Shown piece after piece: positions 1-7,983 of a DNA stretch of 64,000 nucleotides; position 1 is the stretch's first letter; each line of letters opens with the position of its first letter. Source of the stretch: Thermus antranikianii DSM 12462. Lineage in GTDB: Bacteria; Deinococcota; Deinococci; Deinococcales; Thermaceae. The position numbers were made by a program, and so were the translations under genes. The stretch spans positions 1 to 64,000 of the forward strand of contig NZ_AUIW01000011.1 in the NCBI RefSeq assembly GCF_000423905.1, in the 5' to 3' direction. Below the pieces are notes generated by a model. It did no database searches, was not told the DNA's origin, and saw only the letters and a program-made list of their open reading frames with translations.

Positions 1-321
1 AAGGGGACGGGGGAGGTACGGCGCGCGGCGAGCTACGCCCTCACCAGCTTGGGAGCCGAGGAGGCGGACGCGAGGCGGCTTGGGGAGCTTCTCCTTTCCC
101 GGTGGGAGGTGGAGAACCGGTCCTTTTGGGTACGGGACGTCCTCCTCCATGAGGACGCCTGCCAGGTGCGGGGCGTGGGGGCGCAAGTCTTGGCGGTCCT
201 CCGGGCCTTTCTGGTGTCCCTGCTGTACCGCAGGGGGGTGCGGAAGAAGAAGGCGGCCCTGGAGACCTTCTCCTTCCATCCCCTCTCCGCCCTCAGGTTC
301 CTGGGGCTCTATGCGGTATAA
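1..321 (+). mobile_element. ISAs1-family transposase, 3' part (cut by window edge)
   Basis: Reading frame 1 is open from the first base to a TAA at 319-321 and gives about 106 residues. The segment RWEVENRSFWVRDVLLHEDA matches the C-terminal part of ISAs1-type (H-repeat) DDE transposases, where the glutamate of WEVEN is the third catalytic acid. The rest is a typical basic C-terminal helix region (LLYRRGVRKKKAAL). The N-terminal two thirds and the left end of the element lie outside the window, so I cannot say whether it is intact. Only 58 bases separate its stop from ftsY, so the right end of the element must lie there; I could not define the terminal inverted repeat or target duplication. 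Confidence 0.8.
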
Positions 322-379
322 CGGTCAAGTCTGTAAAGGCCCTAAGGCGGGGTGCGGGGGCTTGCAAAATAGGGAAACG

Positions 380-1294
380 ATGGGCTTCTTTGACCGATTG
401 AAAGCCGGCCTCGCCAAGACGCGGGAAACCCTCCTCAAGGCCATCCCCTGGGGCGGAAGCCCGGAGGAGGTCCTGGAGGAGCTGGAAATGGCCCTCCTTG
501 CCGCCGACGTGGGCCTCGAGGCCACCGAGGAGCTCCTGGCCGAGGTAAGGGCCTCGGGGCGGAAGGACCTGAAGGAGGCCGTTAAGGAGAAACTTGTCCA
601 GATGCTGGAGCCGGACGAGCGCCGGGCCACCTTGAGGAAGCTTGGCTTCCGCCCGCAAAACCCCAAGCCCATAGAACCCCAGGGCCACGTGGTCCTGGTG
701 GTGGGGGTGAACGGGGTGGGCAAGACCACCACCATCGCCAAGCTGGGCCGCTATTACCGGAACCTGGGCAAGAAGGTGATGTTCTGCGCCGGGGATACCT
801 TCCGCGCCGCCGGGGGAGCCCAGCTTTCCGAGTGGGGGAAACGCCTGGACATCCCCGTGATCCAAGGGCCGGAAGGCGCCGATCCCGCCGCTTTGGCCTT
901 TGATGCGGCAAGCGCCCGGAAAGCCAGGGGTTACGACCTCCTCCTGGTGGACACCGCAGGCCGCCTCCACACCAAGCACAACCTGATGGAGGAGCTGAAG
1001 AAGGTGAAGCGGGCCATCGCCAAGGCCGACCCCGAGGAGCCCAAGGAGGTCTGGCTGGTACTGGATGCCGTCACCGGGCAAAACGGCCTGGAGCAGGCCA
1101 AGCGCTTCCACGAGGCGGTGGGGCTCACCGGGGTCATCGTCACCAAGCTGGACGGCACCGCCAAGGGGGGGGTCCTCATCCCCATCGTGCGCACCCTCAA
1201 GGTGCCCATCAAGTTCATCGGCGTAGGGGAAGGCCCTGACGACCTCCAGCCCTTCGACGCCGAGGCCTTTGTGGAAGCCCTCCTGGAGGGGTAA
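380..1294 (+). CDS. ftsY: Signal recognition particle receptor FtsY
   Basis: SRP-receptor GTPase that docks ribosome-nascent-chain/SRP complexes at the inner membrane. The 304-residue protein has a four-helix N domain (about 1-95) and a G domain. The P-loop GVNGVGKTTT has its lysine at residue 115; later motifs are DTFRAAGGAQ, DTAGRLHTK, TKLDGTAKGG and a C-terminal GVGEGPDDLQPF. The acidic A domain of enterobacterial FtsY is absent, as is usual in Thermus. The frame is open further upstream, but the start at 380 (MGFFDRLKAGL) is the family start and has AGGGA a few bases before it. An IS transposase end lies just upstream, so promoter sequences may have been changed by the insertion. Confidence 0.96.
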   Translation: MGFFDRLKAGLAKTRETLLKAIPWGGSPEEVLEELEMALLAADVGLEATEELLAEVRASGRKDLKEAVKEKLVQMLEPDERRATLRKLGFRPQNPKPIEPQGHVVLVVGVNGVGKTTTIAKLGRYYRNLGKKVMFCAGDTFRAAGGAQLSEWGKRLDIPVIQGPEGADPAALAFDAASARKARGYDLLLVDTAGRLHTKHNLMEELKKVKRAIAKADPEEPKEVWLVLDAVTGQNGLEQAKRFHEAVGLTGVIVTKLDGTAKGGVLIPIVRTLKVPIKFIGVGEGPDDLQPFDAEAFVEALLEG

Positions 1295-1317
1295 TTAACG
1301 GGTCTTCAGGCGCTGGC

Positions 1318-1346
1318 TTGCCCGGTGCCAAGGTCGGGATTAGAAT
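1318..1346 (+). promoter_or_regulatory. Leaderless promoter of the methyltransferase-NurA-HerA cassette
   Basis: TTGCCC at 1318-1323, a 17-base spacer and TAGAAT at 1341-1346. The ATG of the methyltransferase follows 8 bases after the -10 box with no Shine-Dalgarno sequence, so the transcript should begin at or next to the start codon. It makes the three-gene cassette independent of ftsY. Confidence 0.6.
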
Positions 1347-1354
1347 AGTGGCAA

Positions 1355-4300
1355 ATGAGCCCTTCCAGGGAAGAAGTTGTTGCCCACTACGCTGACAGGC
1401 TTCACCAAGTTCTTCAGAAAACCATAGCGCAGAACCCCAACGAGGCTGAGTTCCGAAGAGCGGTAGAGCCTCTATTGGAGGAGTTTTTACGGGAAATGGG
1501 CCTCGAGCCCCTAGCCCGAGCAGAGTACACCTTAGCACAGGGACGGGCCGATGCCATCTTTAATCGCTTGGTCATCGAGTACGAGCGCCCCGGTGTCCTC
1601 AAGCCCAAGCCAGACGCCGCCACACGGCATGCGGTGCAACAGGTTAAGGATTACCTGTCCGGCATCGCCCAGAGGGAGCGGCATGCCAAGGAACGCCTAG
1701 CAGGTGTGGCGTTTGACGGGCGCTATTTGATCTTCGTCCGGCACATGGGGGAAAGGTGGGTGGAGGAACCTCCCGTGGAGGCCAATCCCCACTCGCTCAA
1801 GCGCTTCCTCACCTGGCTTGCGGGCTTGGCTTCGGGGATTGCCCTGACCTCGGAAAACCTCAACCGGGACTTCAGCATAGAGCAATTGCGCACCCAAACC
1901 ATCCTCCGGGGGCTTTACCAAGCTTTGGAAAAGGCCCTGGCGGAAGAGGGTCTGGTCCGCCAGCTCTTTGAGCAATGGCGCATCTTCTTCAGCGAGGCCA
2001 TAGACTACTCCGAAACCTTTGGCGGGCGCAAGTTGGAACCGCTTAAAAAATGGGTGCGCAAAGCAGGTCTCCACATCCAAACCCCAGAAGAAGCCGAGCG
2101 TTTCTTCTTCGTCCTCCACACGTACTTCGCCCTATTGGCCAAGCTGCTCGCCTGGCTGGCCCTTTCCCGCCACATGGGGGTTAGGCTGGGAGCCCCGGTG
2201 TTCTCTGCCCTTGCTGCCGCAGACGGGGAAACCCTGCAGAAGAGGCTTGGGGAGATGGAGTCGGGAGGCATATTCCGGCAGTACGGCATCCTCAACCTTC
2301 TGGAGGGGGATTTCTTCGCCTGGTACCTTCACGCCTGGAGCAGCGAGGTGGAGCGCGCCCTCCGTGCCCTCATCGAACGCCTAGATGAGTACGACCCCAC
2401 CACCCTCTCCCTCTTCCCCGAGGAAACCCGGGACCTTTTCAAAAAGCTCTATCACTACCTCTTACCCCGGGAAATACGCCACAACCTGGGGGAGTACTAC
2501 ACACCGGATTGGCTCGCATGGCGCCTCCTGGTGCAGCTGGACAATACCTTTTTCGCCGGAACCCCCTCGCCCAATGACGAAAAGTTACGCCAGAAGCTCC
2601 TTAGCACCCGATTTTTAGACCCCGCATGCGGATCCGGTACTTTCCCGGTCCTTGTCATCGGAAGGATGCTGGAGTTGGGCAGATTGTTGATGGTTCCGGA
2701 GAGGGACCTCTTAGAAGCCATCCTCAAGAACGTGGTGGGCTTCGACCTCAACCCCCTGGCCGTCCTCACGGCACGGGTGAACTATCTACTGGCCATTTCC
2801 GACCTCCTTCAGTACCGCCAGGGGGATATCACCATACCCATTTACCTGGCCGACTCGGTCCGTACACCCGCCGAGGGGCAGGACCTTTTTAGCCAGGGCA
2901 TCTTCGTCTTCCCTACCGCGGTGGGTGATTTCCAGGTGCCGGCAGCTCTGGTGACTGCCCCTAAACGTTTCGACCGCTTCTGCGAGATCTTGGAAAGCAG
3001 CATCCGGTCCGAGGTAGACCCGCAAGCCTTTTTGGAACGCACCCGCAGGGAGCTGGACCTTAACCCAAGCGAATGGGATGACAATGCCCGTAAGCTGGCT
3101 GAGGAGCTTTATACCAAGCTTCTAGACCTTCACAGAAGAGGTCTCAACGGCCTATGGGCGCGGCTTCTCAAGAACAACTTCGCCCCCCTAACTGTGGGAC
3201 GGTTTGACTACATCGTGGGCAACCCGCCCTGGATTAACTGGGAACACCTGCCCGATGAATACCGTGAAAGCATCAAACACCTCTGGCTCCGTTACCGGAT
3301 AGCTGGCTCCTACACAGGTGGGCGTCCCCGGCTCGGAGCGGTCAAGGTGGACATATCCGCCCTCATGACCTACATCGTGGTTGACAACTTGCTCAAAAAT
3401 GGCGGCAAACTGGGCTTCGTCATCACCCAATCGCTCCTGAAAACTGCAGCGGGGGCTGGATTCCGGCGCTTAAGCATCCCTACGGAAAAGGGCAAGGAAG
3501 TCCCTCTTCGCATTGTGTACGTGGACGACATGGTGGACCTCAACCCCTTTGAAGGTGCTTCTAACCGAACCGCTGTAATCGTGCTAGAAAAAGGTAAGCC
3601 AACCCAGTACCCCGTGCCCTATACCGTGTGGCGCAAGAACAGGGGCGTGCGCTTCACCTACGATAGCACCCTGGAGGACGTACAGGCTGCCACACGCCGG
3701 CTCCAGTTCCAGGCCCAACCCGTGGACCCCGACAACCCCACCTCTCCCTGGCTCACCGCTCGCCCGAAGGCGCTGCGCGCCGTGCGCAAAATCCTAGGCC
3801 AGTCCGACTATGAGGCTCACGCTGGCGTATACACCGGAGGGGCAAATGCCGTTTACTGGGTAGAACCAGTACTGAAACGCCCCGATGGGCTCTGGGTAGT
3901 GCGCAACCTGACCGAAGGGGCCAAGGTGAAGGTAGAGGAGGTAACCGAAACCATTGAGCCTGATCTTCTCTATCCACTCCTTCGTGGCCGCGATGTGCAG
4001 CGCTGGCGGGCTGAACCTTCAGCGTGGATAATCATCCCGCAGGACCCTAACAACCCAAGCCGGGCCTATCCGGAGGCAAAACTCAAAGTTGACTATCCTA
4101 GACTTTATGCCTACCTTAAGCAATTTGAATCCGTACTACGCCGACGGGCTGCTTTTCAGCAGATCCTTTGCAAGCGTGAGCCTGAGTTTTACGGAATCAT
4201 GGACATTGGCCACTACTCCTTCTCCCCCTGGAAGGTGGTGTGGACAAGGCTCGCCAAGATTGAGGCGGCGGTGGTTGGCTTGCATGGGAGAAAACCAGTC

Positions 4301-4693
4301 ATACCACAAGAAACCGTCAGCTTGGTTCAATGTGACACGAAAGAAGAGGCATACTATATCGCCGCGTTAGTCAACTCGACGGCCTTCCAGTTTGCCGCTA
4401 CCTCCTATAGCCAAGAGGGTGGCAAAAGCATGGGATCTATGCACATCCTCGAGCACATCCGCATTCCACGCTACCAACCCACCGACCCCGTACATCGGCG
4501 GCTTGCGGAGCTGTCGCAGGCGGCGCACAAAGCGGCCCAGGCGGGAGATGAAAAGCGCTTAGAGGCCCTGGAGGCAGAAATCGACCGGGAAGCGGCTAAG
4601 CTTTGGGGCCTGACGGAAGCCGAGCTCAGAGAGATTCAAGAGAGCCTACGGGAGCTGGAGGGAGAGGTACCTGCAGCAGAGGAAGAAGCATGA
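1355..4693 (+). CDS. Type IIG/ISP-like restriction-modification protein, N6-adenine methyltransferase
   Basis: Large 1112-residue protein with three parts. The N-terminal 150 residues resemble a PD-(D/E)XK nuclease region: GRADAIFNRLVIEYERPG places D66 eight residues before E75-Y-E77, so the usual lysine is a glutamate and cleavage activity is doubtful. After a helical region comes an amino-methyltransferase domain with motif I DPACGSGTF (422-430) and motif IV NPPW (623-626), the signature of N6-adenine enzymes. The C-terminal 400 residues look like a target-recognition domain (LLRGRDVQRW, then a conserved WTRLAK / VSLVQCDTKEEAYYIAALVN region) ending in a coiled coil. Its stop overlaps the start of the NurA gene (ATGA). 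Codon use is less GC-extreme than in neighbours (more AAA, TTA, ATA), which suggests acquisition. Eco57I/PglX-like solitary methylases are the nearest alternatives. Confidence 0.85.
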   Translation: MSPSREEVVAHYADRLHQVLQKTIAQNPNEAEFRRAVEPLLEEFLREMGLEPLARAEYTLAQGRADAIFNRLVIEYERPGVLKPKPDAATRHAVQQVKDYLSGIAQRERHAKERLAGVAFDGRYLIFVRHMGERWVEEPPVEANPHSLKRFLTWLAGLASGIALTSENLNRDFSIEQLRTQTILRGLYQALEKALAEEGLVRQLFEQWRIFFSEAIDYSETFGGRKLEPLKKWVRKAGLHIQTPEEAERFFFVLHTYFALLAKLLAWLALSRHMGVRLGAPVFSALAAADGETLQKRLGEMESGGIFRQYGILNLLEGDFFAWYLHAWSSEVERALRALIERLDEYDPTTLSLFPEETRDLFKKLYHYLLPREIRHNLGEYYTPDWLAWRLLVQLDNTFFAGTPSPNDEKLRQKLLSTRFLDPACGSGTFPVLVIGRMLELGRLLMVPERDLLEAILKNVVGFDLNPLAVLTARVNYLLAISDLLQYRQGDITIPIYLADSVRTPAEGQDLFSQGIFVFPTAVGDFQVPAALVTAPKRFDRFCEILESSIRSEVDPQAFLERTRRELDLNPSEWDDNARKLAEELYTKLLDLHRRGLNGLWARLLKNNFAPLTVGRFDYIVGNPPWINWEHLPDEYRESIKHLWLRYRIAGSYTGGRPRLGAVKVDISALMTYIVVDNLLKNGGKLGFVITQSLLKTAAGAGFRRLSIPTEKGKEVPLRIVYVDDMVDLNPFEGASNRTAVIVLEKGKPTQYPVPYTVWRKNRGVRFTYDSTLEDVQAATRRLQFQAQPVDPDNPTSPWLTARPKALRAVRKILGQSDYEAHAGVYTGGANAVYWVEPVLKRPDGLWVVRNLTEGAKVKVEEVTETIEPDLLYPLLRGRDVQRWRAEPSAWIIIPQDPNNPSRAYPEAKLKVDYPRLYAYLKQFESVLRRRAAFQQILCKREPEFYGIMDIGHYSFSPWKVVWTRLAKIEAAVVGLHGRKPVIPQETVSLVQCDTKEEAYYIAALVNSTAFQFAATSYSQEGGKSMGSMHILEHIRIPRYQPTDPVHRRLAELSQAAHKAAQAGDEKRLEALEAEIDREAAKLWGLTEAELREIQESLRELEGEVPAAEEEA

Positions 4694-5820
4694 GGGCTCT
4701 TCAAGATTTGCGGCACGTCCTGAAAACCCTTGCCCAGGAAGCAGAGGTGCTCTCTGCTGTGGGTGGCGCGGTGGAGGACCTCGAGCGGCCTGATTTTGAG
4801 GAACGGGAGGACCAGGCCCTCAACGAAGATGAGCGAATCTTCGAAACCATCTTTGAGAAAAGCTTGGATGGAACCAAACCCAGCCTCTATCGGCCTACCC
4901 CGCCCCTAACCCGAAGCAAAAGGCACCTTTTCCGTTACTTTTTGGATGGCTCCTTCCGTTCCTACTTCCTGGGCACTCTCCTCGAACACGAGCGGGAAAC
5001 CCCCGTTCACTTTGCCCAAATCGGGGCCTGTGTGCTTCGCCGCGAGGATAATGGCTCGGTGCGGCGGGAAGTTTTAGAGATACGGAACCTCCTCCTTGCG
5101 GGTAGAAAGCGCCTCTCTCCTGAGCTGTGGAACAAACTGGAAAACGCCACCACCATGGCGGGTATACGGCTTGTGGATCTGGAAGAACGAGACATCGTGT
5201 CCCGCGTACTCTCCGACTTCGACCTGCGCAATAAGGCAGCGGGTAAGGTGCGATTTGAAATGCACAACTTAGAAGCCGAGCTCATCAGGGAAGTTCTACC
5301 CCGACTAGCGATGGACCGTTGGCTGGTAGTAGACGGTTCCCTTCAGTTTCAACCCACCCTCAACGACTTAAGCCAGAAAGACGGAATACAACCCGTGCTG
5401 GGTGTGGCCAAAAACTTCCGTAAGGATCCTCAGTTCATCTTTGGACGAGGGCCCCGGAGCGAGCGCCGCTCCATCTACAAACTCCTTGCTGAGCTGGAAC
5501 CCTATCACCGCACCGCCGCCTATAGCGCCCGGCAGGGCAAACTGGTCTTCTGGTACGTCCGGTTGCGGGAGCAAACCCAAATGGACTACCCCCTTATGGG
5601 GGTGGTTAAGGCTGAGCTGGTCAACCCCTCCCAGGAGCCGGTACCCTCGGAGTTGATTGACCTGTTATCCCGTGCCCTGGTGGCGGAAAGAAGCGTCACC
5701 CCCCACGGCCAAGACCGTCGGTGGCATGCCCATCTGTATCCTATCTTTCTAGCCGAGCGGGCCATCAAGGAAAGCCTGGTGTCCCGGGAAGTAGTGCAAC
5801 AGTTTCTGAAATGGAGGTGA
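4690..5820 (+). CDS. NurA-domain nuclease
   Basis: 376-residue protein with the layout of the NurA family: FLDGS (D86) as the first acidic motif, LVVDGSLQF (D215) as the second, GVAKNF (238-243) as the basic motif, YPLMGVVKAEL (300-310), and the C-terminal HAHLYPIFLAERAIK that carries the conserved histidine. NurA enzymes are Mn-dependent nucleases that sit on the end of a HerA hexamer and digest DNA as it is pumped. The start ATG overlaps the methyltransferase stop (ATGA); the frame is open further upstream but the overlap start is preferred. The HerA gene starts 3 bases after its stop, so the three proteins are translationally linked. The length is normal for bacterial NurA-domain proteins. 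Its role here is inferred from family and context. Confidence 0.85.
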   Translation: MRALQDLRHVLKTLAQEAEVLSAVGGAVEDLERPDFEEREDQALNEDERIFETIFEKSLDGTKPSLYRPTPPLTRSKRHLFRYFLDGSFRSYFLGTLLEHERETPVHFAQIGACVLRREDNGSVRREVLEIRNLLLAGRKRLSPELWNKLENATTMAGIRLVDLEERDIVSRVLSDFDLRNKAAGKVRFEMHNLEAELIREVLPRLAMDRWLVVDGSLQFQPTLNDLSQKDGIQPVLGVAKNFRKDPQFIFGRGPRSERRSIYKLLAELEPYHRTAAYSARQGKLVFWYVRLREQTQMDYPLMGVVKAELVNPSQEPVPSELIDLLSRALVAERSVTPHGQDRRWHAHLYPIFLAERAIKESLVSREVVQQFLKWR

Positions 5821-5823
5821 GCT

Positions 5824-7512
5824 ATGCCTGAACCCACCGAACGCCCAGTAATAGGCCTCTCCTCGGCCACCACCAACCAGCCTAACTCCTCCGACGAGTT
5901 CCACTTCTGGCTGGCACCGGAGGTCATCGTCAACCCCTTCGACATCGTGGAAGCCGAGCAGGTGGCTCCCGGAGGCGAAAAAAGCCGCACCTTTGGCATC
6001 GTGACTACCCTGGAACACACCACCGATGCCCCAAGCCACCTCTCCAACTACATCTCCAACGACTTCGGCCAGGTGTCCACCGAACCCAATACTCTCCGCC
6101 AGGGCACCACTATTGCCCGGGTGGCCGTGCTTTCCAACGACCAGGACATCTACATGCCGGTGATGAACGACCGGCCCGTGCGCTTTGCTGACGAGAGCGG
6201 GATCCATGTTGCCCTGGGCATAGACCAGGTGCCGGAGCGTTACCGGGTTCCCGCCGGACTGATCAGGATGTCCAACGGCACCCAGGCGGTAGTCTATCTA
6301 GATAGCCGCTATATCCTAGGGCCTGAGGGCGCGCACGTGAACATAAGCGGCATCTCGGGCCTGGCCACAAAAACCTCCTACGCCATCTTCCTCATCCAGT
6401 CCATCCTGCAAAAGGTGGAAAACCGAGACCGCATAGGGGTCATCATCCTTAACGTCAAGCACGGCGACCTTCTTTCCATCGACCAGCCGCCCCCCAAGGG
6501 CCTGGAGCCGGAACAGCATGAGCTTTGGGAAAGACTGGGCCTTATCCCCAAGCCCTTCAGCAACGTACGCTACCTTCTTCCCTACGGTAAAGACACCCCC
6601 ACCACAGGCCGGCCCAACAGCTTCCGCCTTCCCGAACGCAACTGGTTCCTGTACGCTTACTCCTTGCAGGATACCTACAACAAGCTGGATCTCCTCCTCT
6701 CCAACATCCCCGACCCCTGGGACACCGTGGGCGCCCTCATCGGGGAGATCACCCAAGGCCTTTCCGACCCCAGAACGGGGCAATGGGGACCGTCGGGAAA
6801 GTGGAAGGGCGTGCAAGACTGGCAAACCCTGCTCAACGGCGAGCCCCTTGTCAAGGATGGGCAAGCCCAGCCGGTAGGGGACGTGCGTGCCCAATCGGTG
6901 GCCCGGTTTAGGCGGCTACTCCGCCGCATCGTCCAGACCCGTCAAACAGGAATCTTCATTCCTCAGCGCCCAAGGCACGTCAAAAACCTAAGCGAGGAAA
7001 TCGCTAAGATCCGGGGTGGGGAAACCATTGTGGTGGACATCGCTCGCCTAGCGGACGACGAGCAGACCCTGGTCTTTGGCGATATCCTGCGCACCATCTA
7101 CAACCTCTATGCGGAGGAAGGTAGCGAGCGCGAAGACTTGCCGGAAAAGGTCATCATCTTCGTAGACGAGCTTAACAAGTACGCTCCTGCACGGGAGAAG
7201 GAATCGCCCATCCTGGAACAGGTCCTGGACATCGCCGAACGGGGCCGGTCCTTGGGGGTGGTCCTGTTTGGAGCAGAGCAGTTCATGAGTGCGGTGCACG
7301 AACGGGTAGCGGGCAACTCCGCCACTTTGGTCCTCGGGCGAAGCGGCTCCGCCGAGCTTTCCTCCTCCGTTTACCGGTTCCTGGACCCCGCCATTAAGGC
7401 CAACATCTCTCGCCTGCAAAAGGGCGAGCTAATCCTAAGCCACGCCACCTTCCGGCAGCCGGTTAAAATCTCCTTCCCCAAGCCCGCCTATTTGCAAGAA
7501 GGTGCCACCTAG
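5824..7512 (+). CDS. HerA/FtsK-type ATPase (DNA translocase)
   Basis: 562-residue protein of the HerA (DUF87) group. The N-terminal part is a HAS-barrel-like domain (residues about 20-110). The RecA-like core has a Walker A equivalent NISGISGLATKTS (173-185), in which the glycine before K183 is a threonine, a clear Walker B VIIFVDELNK (443-452) and the sensor segment LFGAEQ (481-486), followed by an RSGSAELSSSVYRF region where HerA proteins place the arginine finger. Expected to form a hexameric DNA pump with the NurA protein encoded just before it. In Thermus thermophilus a HerA/FtsK-like ATPase (TdtA) has been reported to take part in DNA donation between cells, so a DNA-transfer role is an alternative to defence. 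The unusual P-loop may be a subfamily trait. Confidence 0.83.
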   Translation: MPEPTERPVIGLSSATTNQPNSSDEFHFWLAPEVIVNPFDIVEAEQVAPGGEKSRTFGIVTTLEHTTDAPSHLSNYISNDFGQVSTEPNTLRQGTTIARVAVLSNDQDIYMPVMNDRPVRFADESGIHVALGIDQVPERYRVPAGLIRMSNGTQAVVYLDSRYILGPEGAHVNISGISGLATKTSYAIFLIQSILQKVENRDRIGVIILNVKHGDLLSIDQPPPKGLEPEQHELWERLGLIPKPFSNVRYLLPYGKDTPTTGRPNSFRLPERNWFLYAYSLQDTYNKLDLLLSNIPDPWDTVGALIGEITQGLSDPRTGQWGPSGKWKGVQDWQTLLNGEPLVKDGQAQPVGDVRAQSVARFRRLLRRIVQTRQTGIFIPQRPRHVKNLSEEIAKIRGGETIVVDIARLADDEQTLVFGDILRTIYNLYAEEGSEREDLPEKVIIFVDELNKYAPAREKESPILEQVLDIAERGRSLGVVLFGAEQFMSAVHERVAGNSATLVLGRSGSAELSSSVYRFLDPAIKANISRLQKGELILSHATFRQPVKISFPKPAYLQEGAT

Positions 7513-7551
7513 AAATAGGGCTCTCTCCTAGGCACCAGGGTGGGCAGACGG

Positions 7552-7557
7552 TATGCT
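7552..7557 (+). promoter_or_regulatory. -10 box of leaderless dsbB promoter
   Basis: TATGCT lies 6 bases before the ATG at 7564, the leaderless spacing seen elsewhere in the window. It supports the start at 7564 over an in-frame GTG at 7540. No convincing -35 is visible. Confidence 0.45.
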
Positions 7558-7563
7558 CTCCCC

Positions 7564-7983
7564 ATGAACCGCGCTCCGCTTGCACCCGTCGTACTCGCCT
7601 TCGCCTGGGTGGTGGCCCTGGTGGCCACCTTAGGAAGCCTCTACTACTCCGAGGTGCGGCTTTTCCTTCCCTGTGAACTCTGCTGGTACCAGCGCATCTT
7701 CATGTACCCGCAGGCGGTCCTCTTGGGCCTGGCCCTTTGGCGGCAGGACCTTTCCGTCTGGCCCTACGCCCTCACCCTTTCCCTCATCGGAGGAAGCATC
7801 AGCACCCTGCACCTTATGGAGCAGCGCTTCCCCGACCTCTTCACCCTGGCCTGTAAGCCCCCGGTGCCCTGCTCCGTGGAGTACATCCCCCAGTTCCCCA
7901 TCCCCTTGCAGGCCCTGATCGCCTTCCTCCTCATCGCCCTCAGCATGGGGTTTTTGGCCCGCGAGGCCCGTCAAAGGGGGTAG
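7564..7983 (+). CDS. dsbB: Disulfide bond formation protein DsbB/BdbC
   Basis: Quinone-linked membrane thiol oxidase that re-oxidises periplasmic DsbA-type proteins. The 139-residue protein has four membrane helices, the first catalytic pair in PCELCWYQR and the second in the periplasmic loop ACKPPVPCSVEY. The small size fits the BdbC-like subgroup. The start at 7564 (MNRAPLAPVV) is chosen because a -10 box lies 6 bases upstream. Its 3' end overlaps the end of the opposite-strand gene at 7971 by 13 bases. Confidence 0.92.
   Translation: MNRAPLAPVVLAFAWVVALVATLGSLYYSEVRLFLPCELCWYQRIFMYPQAVLLGLALWRQDLSVWPYALTLSLIGGSISTLHLMEQRFPDLFTLACKPPVPCSVEYIPQFPIPLQALIAFLLIALSMGFLAREARQRG

Noticed and set aside
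80-379. Upstream extension of the ftsY frame
   Set aside because: It overlaps the transposase coding frame, has no FtsY-like A domain and would use a start far from any promoter. The family start at 380 is clear.
1323-7537. Imperfect inverted repeat flanking the cassette (CGGTGCCAAGG at 1323-1333 and its complement-like CCTAGGCACCA at 7527-7537, 9 of 11 matching)
   Set aside because: Too short and imperfect to be called island ends in such GC-rich DNA; no direct repeat accompanies it.
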